Source: Spirochaetia bacterium | GTDB lineage: Bacteria > Spirochaetota > Spirochaetia > Sphaerochaetales > Sphaerochaetaceae | NCBI GenBank assembly: GCA_009929055.1 | Contig: SABI01000038.1 | Span: forward strand, 1 to 13,925 | Direction of reading: 5' to 3' | DNA: 13,925 nt | In this document: in pieces, positions 1 through 6,836 of the stretch | Numbering within the stretch: position 1 is the stretch's first letter | Layout of the letters: the number at the start of each line of letters is the position of its first letter | Program-made: the position numbers and the translations under genes | The notes under the pieces: generated by a model | What the model saw: only the letters and a program-made list of their open reading frames with translations | The model's database searches: none | What the model was told of the DNA's origin: nothing

Positions 1-24
1 AATAACAGATACTATAGGAATCAT
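1..24 (-). CDS. start of an unidentified gene (runs off left edge)
   Basis: An ATG at 24-22 directly follows the TAA of the upstream gene (TAAATG). It is preceded by GGTGAG, which can serve as a ribosome binding site. The eight visible codons read MIPIVSVI, with no stop before the edge. A hydrophobic beta-strand start of this kind is common to P-loop proteins such as nucleotide kinases, but eight residues cannot identify a family. The remainder lies outside the window. Confidence 0.45.
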
Positions 25-792
25 TTACTCACCTAAAAATCTTGCTACAATGTCTTTCAGCAGTGCATCATAGTCATATTCAAACATACTCATTACAGCA
101 GGAACTATCTCCTCTGCTACATAGGCTTTGCCTTCTCTATCCAACAAATTTCCCTTTTTAGGTACATAAATACGATACTCTCTTCTATCTCTATAGAGCA
201 TGAACGCAACAGGAATTTCCCAATCCCCTCCACCTAATAAAAGTAGAAACTCTAAATCTTCAACTTTATGGTATCCTAAAGGAGCATTTTCTTCTTCGAC
301 AACCACATTTTCAATATCAAATCTCCCTCTAATATCAATCTCTAACACTCTGGTAGATATAATTTCTCCTAAGTGCCCCTCTTTACATTTTTTAAGTAAC
401 TCGTTCCAATCCACTTCTGGATTTTTTAAATAACTTCTTTTCATTTCTATCTCCTCAGTTAAAAATGCTATTGCAGAATTTATGCGTTTTAACTCTTTGT
501 CTTTTTCTTCTTTATTTTTTTCATACCAAGAGATACTTTCCGAAAAGTGAGTGATTGCTTTTTTGTTTTCTAATTTACATGCCTTAATTAAAAGCTCTTT
601 TTTCTCAATAATCTTTTCTACTAAAGTATCTACTTGATTTTGTAAAGAAATTCTTGTATCCCTTAACTTACTAAGGTCAAGGGCTTCTTTATCAAAATCC
701 CAGTTAAACTGCCGCACCTTATGTCTTTCCTCATCTATAAAAAATTTGGGGAAAGTAAGTTCATGCCAAGAAATGTGCTTCTTTTTAGCCAT
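25..792 (-). CDS. hypothetical protein with central coiled coil (255 aa)
   Basis: I do not recognise this protein. From the chosen start it has a basic N-terminus (MAKKKHISWHELTFPKFF). Residues of about 38-125 are charged and heptad-like, rich in E, K, L and I, and probably form an alpha-helical coiled coil. The C-terminal half is a mixed alpha/beta region containing LEFLLLLGGGDWEIP and a Tyr/Arg-rich segment (LYRDRREYRIYVPKKG). No catalytic motif or signal peptide is visible. An in-frame ATG at 810 would add six residues, but it has no ribosome binding site, whereas the ATG at 792 has GAGGG about 5 nt upstream. That SD overlaps the stop of the upstream 69-aa gene (TTGAGGG), so the two are probably co-translated. 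It is the third-last gene before the left edge in the nrdD-tRNA transcription direction. Confidence 0.8.
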   Translation of the reverse strand: MAKKKHISWHELTFPKFFIDEERHKVRQFNWDFDKEALDLSKLRDTRISLQNQVDTLVEKIIEKKELLIKACKLENKKAITHFSESISWYEKNKEEKDKELKRINSAIAFLTEEIEMKRSYLKNPEVDWNELLKKCKEGHLGEIISTRVLEIDIRGRFDIENVVVEEENAPLGYHKVEDLEFLLLLGGGDWEIPVAFMLYRDRREYRIYVPKKGNLLDREGKAYVAEEIVPAVMSMFEYDYDALLKDIVARFLGE

Positions 793-799
793 ACTACCC

Positions 800-1009
800 T
801 CAATTATCATCTAAAAATGCTTCAAACCCAAACTGTGTTAACCTACTGGCTTCTTTAAACTCTTTACTCATGTAATAGCAATCTAAAGATATCTTAGAAG
901 TAACAAAGGTGAAAACCTTCTTTTCAAAATTAGTTAATTCACCCCTAACAGAATAGTTTGAAAATATTTCCGACAATAGCGCAAATAATTCTTCTTTAGT
1001 AACCGTCAT
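800..1009 (-). CDS. hypothetical protein (69 aa)
   Basis: This is a small, probably helical soluble protein with no recognised domain. Visible features are an N-terminal helix (TKEELFALLSEIF), an aromatic and charged middle and an acidic end (FLDDN). The ATG at 1009 has AAGGAG 6 nt upstream. It begins only 16 nt after the CCA end of the tRNA-Leu gene, so a transcript through the tRNA would carry this gene, and RNase processing of the tRNA 3' end could create its 5' end (inference). Seven nucleotides separate its TGA from the next gene's ATG. Confidence 0.72.
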   Translation of the reverse strand: MTVTKEELFALLSEIFSNYSVRGELTNFEKKVFTFVTSKISLDCYYMSKEFKEASRLTQFGFEAFLDDN

Positions 1010-1025
1010 ACTCTACTCCTTAAAA

Positions 1026-1112
1026 TGGTGCTACTGGCGGGAGTCGAACCCGCATGACTGTTCAGTCGGGGGATTTTAAGTCCCCTGTGTATCCCTATTC
1101 CACCACAGTAGC
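1026..1112 (-). tRNA. tRNA-Leu (anticodon UAA)
   Basis: The minus strand folds into a complete 87-nt class II tRNA. The 7-bp acceptor stem is GCTACTG (1112-1106) with CAGTAGC (1036-1030). Discriminator A is at 1029, and CCA is encoded at 1028-1026. U8-G9 precede a D arm starting GTGGAATAGG. The anticodon stem GGGGA/TCCCC encloses loop CTTAAAA, giving anticodon UAA at 1078-1076. A long variable arm (GACTG-AA-CAGTC), typical of Leu, Ser and Tyr tRNAs, is present. The T arm is GCGGG-TTCGACT-CCCGC. It reads UUA, a codon expected to be frequent in AT-rich phage genes. It lies between the structured spacer downstream of nrdD and a 69-aa gene. Confidence 0.97.
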
Positions 1113-1119
1113 ACAAAAC

Positions 1120-1257
1120 ATAGTAAACCCCAAGGAAATCTTTATTAACAAGGCATTAAGCCTGTGCTAAACAGCGTTACCTATAAAACTGCACAGATAC
1201 AGGTTATCCTATAAAGGTTGGCAGTAACCATATAACTGTCTTTTAGAGGTTTACTAT
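1120..1257 (-). ncRNA. candidate structured RNA between nrdD and tRNA-Leu
   Basis: The 152-nt gap between the nrdD stop and the tRNA has no ORF but holds nested complementarity. A perfect 10-bp outer stem joins 1248-1257 (ATAGTAAACC on the minus strand) to 1120-1129 (GGTTTACTAT). Inside are a 6-bp stem CTGTGC/GCACAG (1191-1196 with 1162-1167), a hairpin AGGC-TTAAT-GCCT (1151-1163, sharing 2 nt with that stem) and a short GGTT/AACC hairpin (1216-1229). An imperfect direct repeat, GTTA(T)CCTATAAA on the plus strand, occurs at 1176-1187 and 1203-1215. It could be a stand-alone noncoding RNA, a processing platform for the 5' end of the tRNA, or a 3' UTR stabiliser for nrdD. I do not recognise a known RNA family. 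Confidence 0.4.
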
Positions 1258-1264
1258 ATGTACA

Positions 1265-4200
1265 TTAGTCTAAGACTTTATGACTGTAAAACACTCTTTT
1301 AGGGAATTCTATTTCTCGCCTTATTTTATTCCAGTGCTTTACATTTGTCAAGAATCCTACAACTCTTGTAAACCTATCAGTAATCTTCCCACCACAAGTG
1401 GCGCAGTTATCTAATTTCCCAATATTACAGTGCCCTTTAGCACAATAGCTAAAAGCATAGTTAACTCCGAAATATTTAGTCCCTGTCTCTTTAGCTAACA
1501 GAATAAGTTTCTTAAACTGTTCTTCTGAAAGAGGTTTATCTTCATCAATATTTAAGTGTAAAATAGCTCCACCGCTCGTAGTAGAATCAAATTTTCCTTG
1601 AAGTCTAAAACGTTCGTATATGCTTGTATCGCTCATTAGAGATATGTATTGATTACTATACAATTCATAAGAGTCTTGAAACTCTAAAACCTTATCGAGT
1701 TGCGCAAGACGCACAGCCATTGATTCCGCAGGTATCTGCTCTAAATTATACATAAAGCCATCTTCTTCTTGCCACTCTTCCATTTTAATTGAAATCAAGT
1801 CTAATACTTCAGAAAGCTTCTCTTCTCCTTCCTGAGAAATATCTTCTCCAGAACTGAAGTATTTCATAAATTCATAAGCCCCTACAAATCCAAAAGTAGA
1901 GTACTGTCGTTTAAGAGACATCCAGCCAGAATCATAAAGAGGAAATACTTTAGCTTTTATCCTATCTTCCAAAAGTTTTCTTTGTGAAAATAAAACCTGA
2001 TGTACAGAGTTTAATACTTCATCAATGTTGAGAGTTTCATCTAAATACAGGCGAGGAAGGTTTACTCCTGCCACTCTTACAGAGCCTACACTAACACCAC
2101 CCACACCAAATGAGTTATGATACCCCTCAGCATTAATGGCTTTTAAATCACTCCGCAATCTACAACAAGAAGAGAAGCTTGTAGGCTCATCAATAAAGAT
2201 GTTTGCTAAAGATTTTGAATGATTTACCTTAGCGCACCAGTCTACAAAGTCAGGGTCAATAAACTCCCCCTCTTTATCTAAAGAAATGGCAAGAGTCATA
2301 ACTGGAAATGTGAACATGCCCTCTTTTCCATTAATCGCATCATAATACTCAAAAAACCACTGAGATAACTTTAAAACATTCTCTTTATTTACTTTTGTCC
2401 CATCAGGTAAAACATATTCACCAAATAAAGCCTCAAGAAAACCTCTATCTAATACAGAGAGGTTAGAGAATGCGCTATTATGAGCATAGATGTTTGACCC
2501 AGTTAAGAAATTTTCATTATCCTCAACTGAAATGTCATAAACATATTCTTCGTCTTTTAATTGCTGGATGTTTTTAACTCTTATAGGAACAGCTTCTCTG
2601 AATACCCACAACTTATCTCTTAATTCTCTAAGATTATTTTTTCTCTCTTCTATTGTGACTATCTTAGGTTTACTATAGGTCTCTCCTTCTGATATATCTC
2701 CTGCATACGTATGAGGCATTAACGTAATATCCATATACTCTATATCAGACATGTTAGAGGTGTCTAATAGTAGCTTATCTTCTATCCAATCTAAGATAGT
2801 CAGAATATCTTCTTGTGTCATAGACTTATCTCTACTTCGATTGTGGACTATATTTAATGTTGTTAAACCTCGAATTCTGTATTTCTCCACTATCTCTTGA
2901 TATACTCCATCAAAATCAAAAATCTGTCTTGAATAATCTAACCTATCTTTTTCAGGAATTTTCTTTATTTTCAAGTAGGGATTAAGTCTGCTTGCATAGT
3001 GTGCTGGAATATATAACATATATATTTTTGAACTCTTTCCAAATCCCACCCTATTGCTACTACTTATCTTGGAAACAATTCCTCTACTAAGGAGTATAAA
3101 CTGAACTGATTTAAGTAATTCCTTATTAACTGAACTGCAAACAATCCTCCCTTTATTAACGCACCCGTCTGCATCAATATACCCCCCAATTAAATGTAAA
3201 ATGTTTTCTTCTTTATACATATTTAGAGGAATATTTTTTTTACTTGACCCCTTACCAAATACGGAAACAATGGCAGTAGCTAAAGCTTTTCCTATACTTA
3301 TATTGCAGACACCCTTATCTGTAATGTGAAGTTTAAATGTTTTACCAAAATGGGAAGTCAAATATTCATTAATAACACTGTTGTAAGAATGAACAGCTAA
3401 ACGACTCCCATCTATTGATCCGTCTCCAATATATTGCCCTAACAAATACATATTATCCTTTGTTAATTCAAAAGATTCTAAATTCATTCTACCTATTGAT
3501 TTGTCTACAATAATACTTGAAACAAAAGTTTCTTTAACAAAGTTAAATGGAACTATCACATTCTTAGTTTTTGAAAGGTCTTGTGTTTCAACTATATCTA
3601 AACCTTCTCTTGTAAACAGTGCATGATTTTCTGTGCCTGAAAATGTCTGTCCAAGAACTGTACTGCATTTAACTAACTTACTACTATTCTTGTGTTTTAT
3701 TACATGAGTTACTTTCTTCTTTTCAAGAACTCCATTACTTCTATTTAATGAATAGGTTTCATAGCCAGAAACTTGAGCACTAAAAACCCCTTCAGGTAAC
3801 TTGCTTTCTACAAAGTCTCCAATTTTTACTACCCCTTCATTTACTACAATCTCTTCGCTACCTACTAAGCTTTGATTTGACCTAAATGGAAAATTGAGTG
3901 AATAAATAAGATTTTGAAATTGATTCTCCAACCGCTTTCTGAAGATAATTTGACTTTCCGCATTTTTCAAATAATCTGAACTGAACTCTCTTTCATATAG
4001 ATAATTTAATGCAACAAAAAAGCTTGGATAAGCAACCGCTCCAGAAATCTGATTTGAAATATATGCAGTAGTTTGAATAACTAATGCTATAAAACTTTCT
4101 GCTCGTTTTGGAGGAGCAATCTTCATATTTCCTTTGAAAAAGTCCATACCTGAAACTAACAAGTTACAAATATCGAATGAGTAACAATATGCCTGATTAA

Positions 4201-4582
4201 CTAAGTGCATATCGTTTATAAAAATAGTGCCATTGACAAGATACTCAACAGCCCTATCTGCATCTTTTTTAGAAAACTGTTTCTTAATATACTTGTGTAG
4301 TAGATACAGCGAATTAAGTCTTAACAGAGCTTTGTTATTTTCAGAGTTATACTGAATAATGTTCTTCTCATTAACATTGGCATTACCATCTACAGTAATA
4401 TCTGCAACCGCTTGATTTGCAGAATTAAAAAAATCCTTAGAAAATTCTACTATATCTAAATTTGAGTTTGCTATGCCTTGAATCTTAAAAATATTTTCAT
4501 CATACTTTCCAGATAAATAGTGCATAAGCTTTACAAAATCTTTACTAAAAGAGTGGGACACTTCTATTCTATCTTTTACCAT
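1265..4582 (-). CDS. nrdD: anaerobic (class III) ribonucleoside-triphosphate reductase, intein-containing
   Basis: This glycyl-radical enzyme reduces ribonucleoside triphosphates to dNTPs without oxygen. The precursor is 1105 aa; removing the intein (residues 238-702) leaves a 640-aa enzyme. Visible NrdD features are: a Cys in QAYCYSF (C133), at the place of the first active-site Cys; SSCCRLR (C806/C807), the thiyl-radical region; a four-Cys zinc site C1047, C1052, C1060, C1063; and the C-terminal glycyl-radical loop RVVGFL with G1076. The N-terminus enters the catalytic fold directly, with no evident ATP-cone, so dATP control through a cone may be missing. The ATG at 4582 has AAGGAG at 4588-4593, just below a 9-bp hairpin. 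NrdG, which installs the glycyl radical, is not in the window, so it must lie elsewhere in the genome or come from the host. Splicing is required for activity because the intein splits an active-site motif. Confidence 0.96.
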   Translation of the reverse strand: MVKDRIEVSHSFSKDFVKLMHYLSGKYDENIFKIQGIANSNLDIVEFSKDFFNSANQAVADITVDGNANVNEKNIIQYNSENNKALLRLNSLYLLHKYIKKQFSKKDADRAVEYLVNGTIFINDMHLVNQAYCYSFDICNLLVSGMDFFKGNMKIAPPKRAESFIALVIQTTAYISNQISGAVAYPSFFVALNYLYEREFSSDYLKNAESQIIFRKRLENQFQNLIYSLNFPFRSNQSLVGSEEIVVNEGVVKIGDFVESKLPEGVFSAQVSGYETYSLNRSNGVLEKKKVTHVIKHKNSSKLVKCSTVLGQTFSGTENHALFTREGLDIVETQDLSKTKNVIVPFNFVKETFVSSIIVDKSIGRMNLESFELTKDNMYLLGQYIGDGSIDGSRLAVHSYNSVINEYLTSHFGKTFKLHITDKGVCNISIGKALATAIVSVFGKGSSKKNIPLNMYKEENILHLIGGYIDADGCVNKGRIVCSSVNKELLKSVQFILLSRGIVSKISSSNRVGFGKSSKIYMLYIPAHYASRLNPYLKIKKIPEKDRLDYSRQIFDFDGVYQEIVEKYRIRGLTTLNIVHNRSRDKSMTQEDILTILDWIEDKLLLDTSNMSDIEYMDITLMPHTYAGDISEGETYSKPKIVTIEERKNNLRELRDKLWVFREAVPIRVKNIQQLKDEEYVYDISVEDNENFLTGSNIYAHNSAFSNLSVLDRGFLEALFGEYVLPDGTKVNKENVLKLSQWFFEYYDAINGKEGMFTFPVMTLAISLDKEGEFIDPDFVDWCAKVNHSKSLANIFIDEPTSFSSCCRLRSDLKAINAEGYHNSFGVGGVSVGSVRVAGVNLPRLYLDETLNIDEVLNSVHQVLFSQRKLLEDRIKAKVFPLYDSGWMSLKRQYSTFGFVGAYEFMKYFSSGEDISQEGEEKLSEVLDLISIKMEEWQEEDGFMYNLEQIPAESMAVRLAQLDKVLEFQDSYELYSNQYISLMSDTSIYERFRLQGKFDSTTSGGAILHLNIDEDKPLSEEQFKKLILLAKETGTKYFGVNYAFSYCAKGHCNIGKLDNCATCGGKITDRFTRVVGFLTNVKHWNKIRREIEFPKRVFYSHKVLD
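2477..3871 (-). mobile_element. intein with LAGLIDADG homing endonuclease inside nrdD
   Basis: Residues 238-702 (465 aa) form a self-splicing protein element inserted in the NrdD motif RSNQ^SAFSN. Block A begins with Ser1 (SLVGSEEIV). Block B has the TxxH motif as TENH (T317, H320). The endonuclease carries both dodecapeptides, LLGQYIGDGSID (380-391) and LIGGYIDADGCV (464-475), with acidic residues D387 and D472. A block D-like KNIP lies between them (449-452). Blocks F and G are YDISVEDNENFLTG and IYAHN, ending H701-N702 before extein Ser703. All splicing residues are present, so it should be active. Both nucleophiles are Ser rather than Cys. Roughly 90 residues (about 570-660) between the endonuclease and block F are not explained by the usual blocks and include a helical segment (TQEDILTILDWIEDKL). 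Confidence 0.95.
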
Positions 4583-4600
4583 TTACTCTCCTTATAAATG

Positions 4601-4628
4601 GGTGGGCTACTAAAGTGCATAGCCCACC
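4601..4628 (-). promoter_or_regulatory. 9-bp stem-loop in the nrdD leader
   Basis: On the minus strand GGTGGGCTA (4628-4620) pairs perfectly with TAGCCCACC (4609-4601) across a 10-nt loop. The stem ends 7 nt before the nrdD ribosome binding site (4593-4588). The sequence after the stem is CATTTATAAGG, not a U-tract, so a standard intrinsic terminator in the gene direction is unlikely. It may be a weak attenuator, a 5'-end stabiliser or a processing site. On the plus strand the stem is followed by TTTTAATATT, but no plus-strand gene exists to terminate. Confidence 0.55.
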
Positions 4629-4659
4629 TTTTAATATTACTATATTTTTATTCTAATGT

Positions 4660-5775
4660 TTAACTTAAAAGAGAGACAGTTTTTGCTGCTCTAAGTATTG
4701 GGGAAAGACCATTTACTGTACAAGTTAGAACAATATCTGTCCCTGCTCCAGAGCACAAGTTATTAAAAATAAGGGAAAATCCGCCTTCCTCATAAACAAT
4801 CTCAATACCTTCAGGTAAAGCTTCTTCTATAGTAACACTTACAGGATAGTCTACTTCTTTTCCCAACTGGTCTATAATGATAACTGAATATGGAATAACA
4901 AAGCCTGCAAAATTATACTCTACCCCAGATTCAAACTCCACGTTAAACCCAAGAGTAACTTCTGCTATAGCTCCTGAAATATCATCTCCTGCAACTTTAC
5001 TGCCTAAGAGGATACTACCTTCAGAAATATCAGCAATATAGTATCTGGCAGCTTTATTAACACTCTCCTCTACCCATGCTAAAGAGACTACATTGGCGTG
5101 TAAGTCTTGAGACAAGTCTGCGCCTGTAATATTTTCAACAGATAAGTCTCCTTCATTTTCAACAACTTCCCCAGTAATTACCCCAAGGTACATTTGAAAC
5201 ATAAGGTATGCTTCAGCAGTATCTTCCGTAATTGCACTCCCTGACAGATTTTCTAAGTAAACAGTAGTCTCAACAACCTCTTTCAGGCTATAAACTCCTG
5301 TATTAGCCTCCCCCCAAGATACCATAACAAGGACGCTTTCATTTTCCCCCAAGTTATTCAAAGCATCTTCCAAGTAATCTGCTAAATCTTGACCTACTTC
5401 TGCCGCTATAGTAGCTACTTCAGTAGTAGGCAACTCTACCGAACTATCCCCTAAAACTAAGATATTTGCAGGGATACTAACAGGAACATCTAAAGATGGG
5501 AACAGAGAAATAATAAATGCAAAATAGTCTCTTAGCTTAGTGCCACCTGAATAAGTGATTACTTCTCCATCAACTACCGCTTCAATATCTACTTCCGTAC
5601 CCTCATAAATATCGAAATCGCCTTTATCAAAAATAAGATGAAGATAAGGGACTTTAACTAAATTTTTGGAATCATTATATTCATAAATCTTCCGACATAC
5701 TTCCATAAATTTAGGATTTAACAAAGTACATCCAGTTAAATCTCTTGCTGAAACAAATGTTATTTTCTCAAGCAT
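4660..5775 (-). CDS. acidic protein of unknown function (371 aa)
   Basis: I cannot assign a function. The protein is strongly acidic, beta-rich and nearly free of Lys/Arg clusters. The first 60 residues or so (MLEKITFVSARDLTGCTLL onward) look like a separate small domain. The middle holds helical, Ala/Glu-rich stretches such as EVATIAAEVGQDLADYLED. The last 90 residues or so have strand-and-turn patterns (FNVEFESGVEYNFAGF, DIVLTCTVNG) resembling an Ig-like or other beta-sandwich fold. No signal peptide or membrane helix is seen. The composition suggests a virion or surface protein, yet it sits between dut and nrdD. AGGAGG lies 6 nt before the ATG at 5775, and the gene starts 8 nt after the dut stop. 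Calling it structural is inference from composition only. Confidence 0.85.
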   Translation of the reverse strand: MLEKITFVSARDLTGCTLLNPKFMEVCRKIYEYNDSKNLVKVPYLHLIFDKGDFDIYEGTEVDIEAVVDGEVITYSGGTKLRDYFAFIISLFPSLDVPVSIPANILVLGDSSVELPTTEVATIAAEVGQDLADYLEDALNNLGENESVLVMVSWGEANTGVYSLKEVVETTVYLENLSGSAITEDTAEAYLMFQMYLGVITGEVVENEGDLSVENITGADLSQDLHANVVSLAWVEESVNKAARYYIADISEGSILLGSKVAGDDISGAIAEVTLGFNVEFESGVEYNFAGFVIPYSVIIIDQLGKEVDYPVSVTIEEALPEGIEIVYEEGGFSLIFNNLCSGAGTDIVLTCTVNGLSPILRAAKTVSLLS

Positions 5776-5783
5776 ATATCCTC

Positions 5784-6191
5784 CTATAAACCTGATGAAC
5801 CAAATCCACTCTCTCCCCTATCTGTATCAGTAAGGGATTCCACTTTGGCGTACTCACCAAGAGCGATTGGAATTGTTAATAGTTGAGCTACTCTATCGCC
5901 CTTTTTTACCAGATAGTCTGTATCTCCATGATTATAAAGTAAAACTAATACTTCTCCCCTATACTCTGAATCAATACAGCCTGCCCCTACTTCAATACCG
6001 TAGTTAACTGCCAAACCGCTTCTTGACCAAATAAGTCCTGCGTACCCGAAAGGGATTTCAACACAAAGAGAAGTTCTTATGGTTGCTCTTGATTTAGATG
6101 GAATAAGGCAGTCCTCACTAGCAAAAATATCTAACCCTGCATCTGACTGCCTAACCTTAACTAACTGTGGAATCTTACTAGTATATCTCAT
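5784..6191 (-). CDS. dut: dUTP diphosphatase (dUTPase)
   Basis: This trimeric all-beta dUTPase hydrolyses dUTP to dUMP and pyrophosphate, keeping uracil out of new DNA and supplying the precursor of dTMP. All five family motifs are present in its 135 aa: motif 1 DAGLDI (17-22); motif 2 SRSGLAV (56-62); motif 3 GCIDSEYRGEV (71-81), with the catalytic Asp at D74 and uracil-stacking Tyr at Y77; motif 4 KKGDRVAQL (96-104); and motif 5 RGESGFGSSG (125-134) at the flexible C-terminus. The length is normal for the family. The ATG at 6191 overlaps the TGA of the upstream zinc-finger gene (ATGA), and its SD GAGGAT is encoded by that gene's last codons. It acts with nrdD, two genes downstream. Confidence 0.97.
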   Translation of the reverse strand: MRYTSKIPQLVKVRQSDAGLDIFASEDCLIPSKSRATIRTSLCVEIPFGYAGLIWSRSGLAVNYGIEVGAGCIDSEYRGEVLVLLYNHGDTDYLVKKGDRVAQLLTIPIALGEYAKVESLTDTDRGESGFGSSGL

Positions 6192-6664
6192 TTATCCTCT
6201 TTAAAATATCGCAATATAAGCTGCTCAATATTGTGGTCTGTTATGGGACATATTTTCTCCACCCCTGTTATTGTCAAGGAAAAAAGTTCACCTTCTATGA
6301 TGGGGGCATTTGCCCTAACAACTACAATATTTCCCCGTGCTTTAATCCACAATGCTTCCAAAAAGTCACGTTTATCTCCTGAATAGTGTTCCATGTCTTT
6401 CTTATTAAGTACAATCTTTTCTTTTGTATTAGGGCTGAGGATTACTACTGAATTTCTTCTACACTTGGAATGAGATTCAAATTCACTGTGTATGGGAACT
6501 CCCCAAAAAACAAATTCATCCATATACAAGTCTAAAGAGTTTACTTTTCCAAACTTCCATAACATTTTACCGCATATAGGACACTGTTTTACATAAAATA
6601 GGTTTCTAAGTATCTTAGAAATCTTCCAACTAAACTGCTTTTTACACTTACTTTCAAAATCCAT
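6188..6664 (-). CDS. hypothetical zinc-finger protein (158 aa)
   Basis: No family is recognised. A likely zinc site is formed by C28-x2-C31 in the knuckle CPICGK together with H65-x2-C68 (HSKC). The N-terminus is basic (Lys-rich, residues 7-20). After the finger comes a mixed alpha/beta region with strands VVILSP, NIVVVRANAP and LFSLTITGV and a terminal helix ending FKEDK. The gene starts inside the end of the upstream membrane-protein gene (11-nt overlap), with AAAGG before the ATG. It ends with an ATGA overlap with dut, so it is translationally coupled on both sides. A role in nucleic-acid binding is possible, but only by analogy with other small zinc-knuckle phage proteins. Confidence 0.8.
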   Translation of the reverse strand: MDFESKCKKQFSWKISKILRNLFYVKQCPICGKMLWKFGKVNSLDLYMDEFVFWGVPIHSEFESHSKCRRNSVVILSPNTKEKIVLNKKDMEHYSGDKRDFLEALWIKARGNIVVVRANAPIIEGELFSLTITGVEKICPITDHNIEQLILRYFKEDK

Positions 6665-6836
6665 TTTTACCTTTCTCGGATACAGTTATTTCGACATCGT
6701 CTACCAATTTAAACTCCTCTAATTCTTTAGAGCGTTTTCCTATTACACAAACATTCCCTGTCTTAGAGATTTTCCAAACTAAATATGTTTGAAACGCTTC
6801 CAATAACAGGATTATTACTAATATTATCATCAACAT
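6654..6836 (-). CDS. small single-pass membrane protein (60 aa)
   Basis: Residues 2-20 are strongly hydrophobic (MIILVIILLLEAF) and should form one N-terminal transmembrane helix or signal anchor. A cytoplasmic tail of about 40 residues, rich in Lys and Glu, follows and ends EKGKNGF. AAGGAG lies 10 nt before the ATG at 6836; the next in-frame ATG (6830) is too far from it. Its first 74 nt lie within the 3' end of the upstream 112-aa gene in another frame, an unusually long overlap. No function is assigned. The overlap makes this less certain than its neighbours, although the hydrophobic N-terminus and SD support it. Confidence 0.6.
   Translation of the reverse strand: MLMIILVIILLLEAFQTYLVWKISKTGNVCVIGKRSKELEEFKLVDDVEITVSEKGKNGF

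Noticed and set aside
1..24. MobB-like or kinase identity for the truncated gene (MIPIVSVI)
   Set aside because: Eight residues are far too few to name a family; no P-loop is visible inside the window.
1121..1150. Promoter directly in front of the tRNA (TTGTTA, 18 nt, TTTACT)
   Set aside because: Only about four of six matches in each box, and the -10-like bases belong to the 10-bp stem of the structured spacer.
4601..4628. Stem-loop as an intrinsic terminator after the 371-aa gene
   Set aside because: No U-tract follows the stem in the gene direction (CATTTATAAGG), so only a regulatory or processing stem-loop is claimed.
4639..4668. Promoter for nrdD (TATAGT at 4639-4644)
   Set aside because: The best -35 candidate, TTAAGT, matches the consensus at only about three positions; in AT-rich DNA this is expected by chance.
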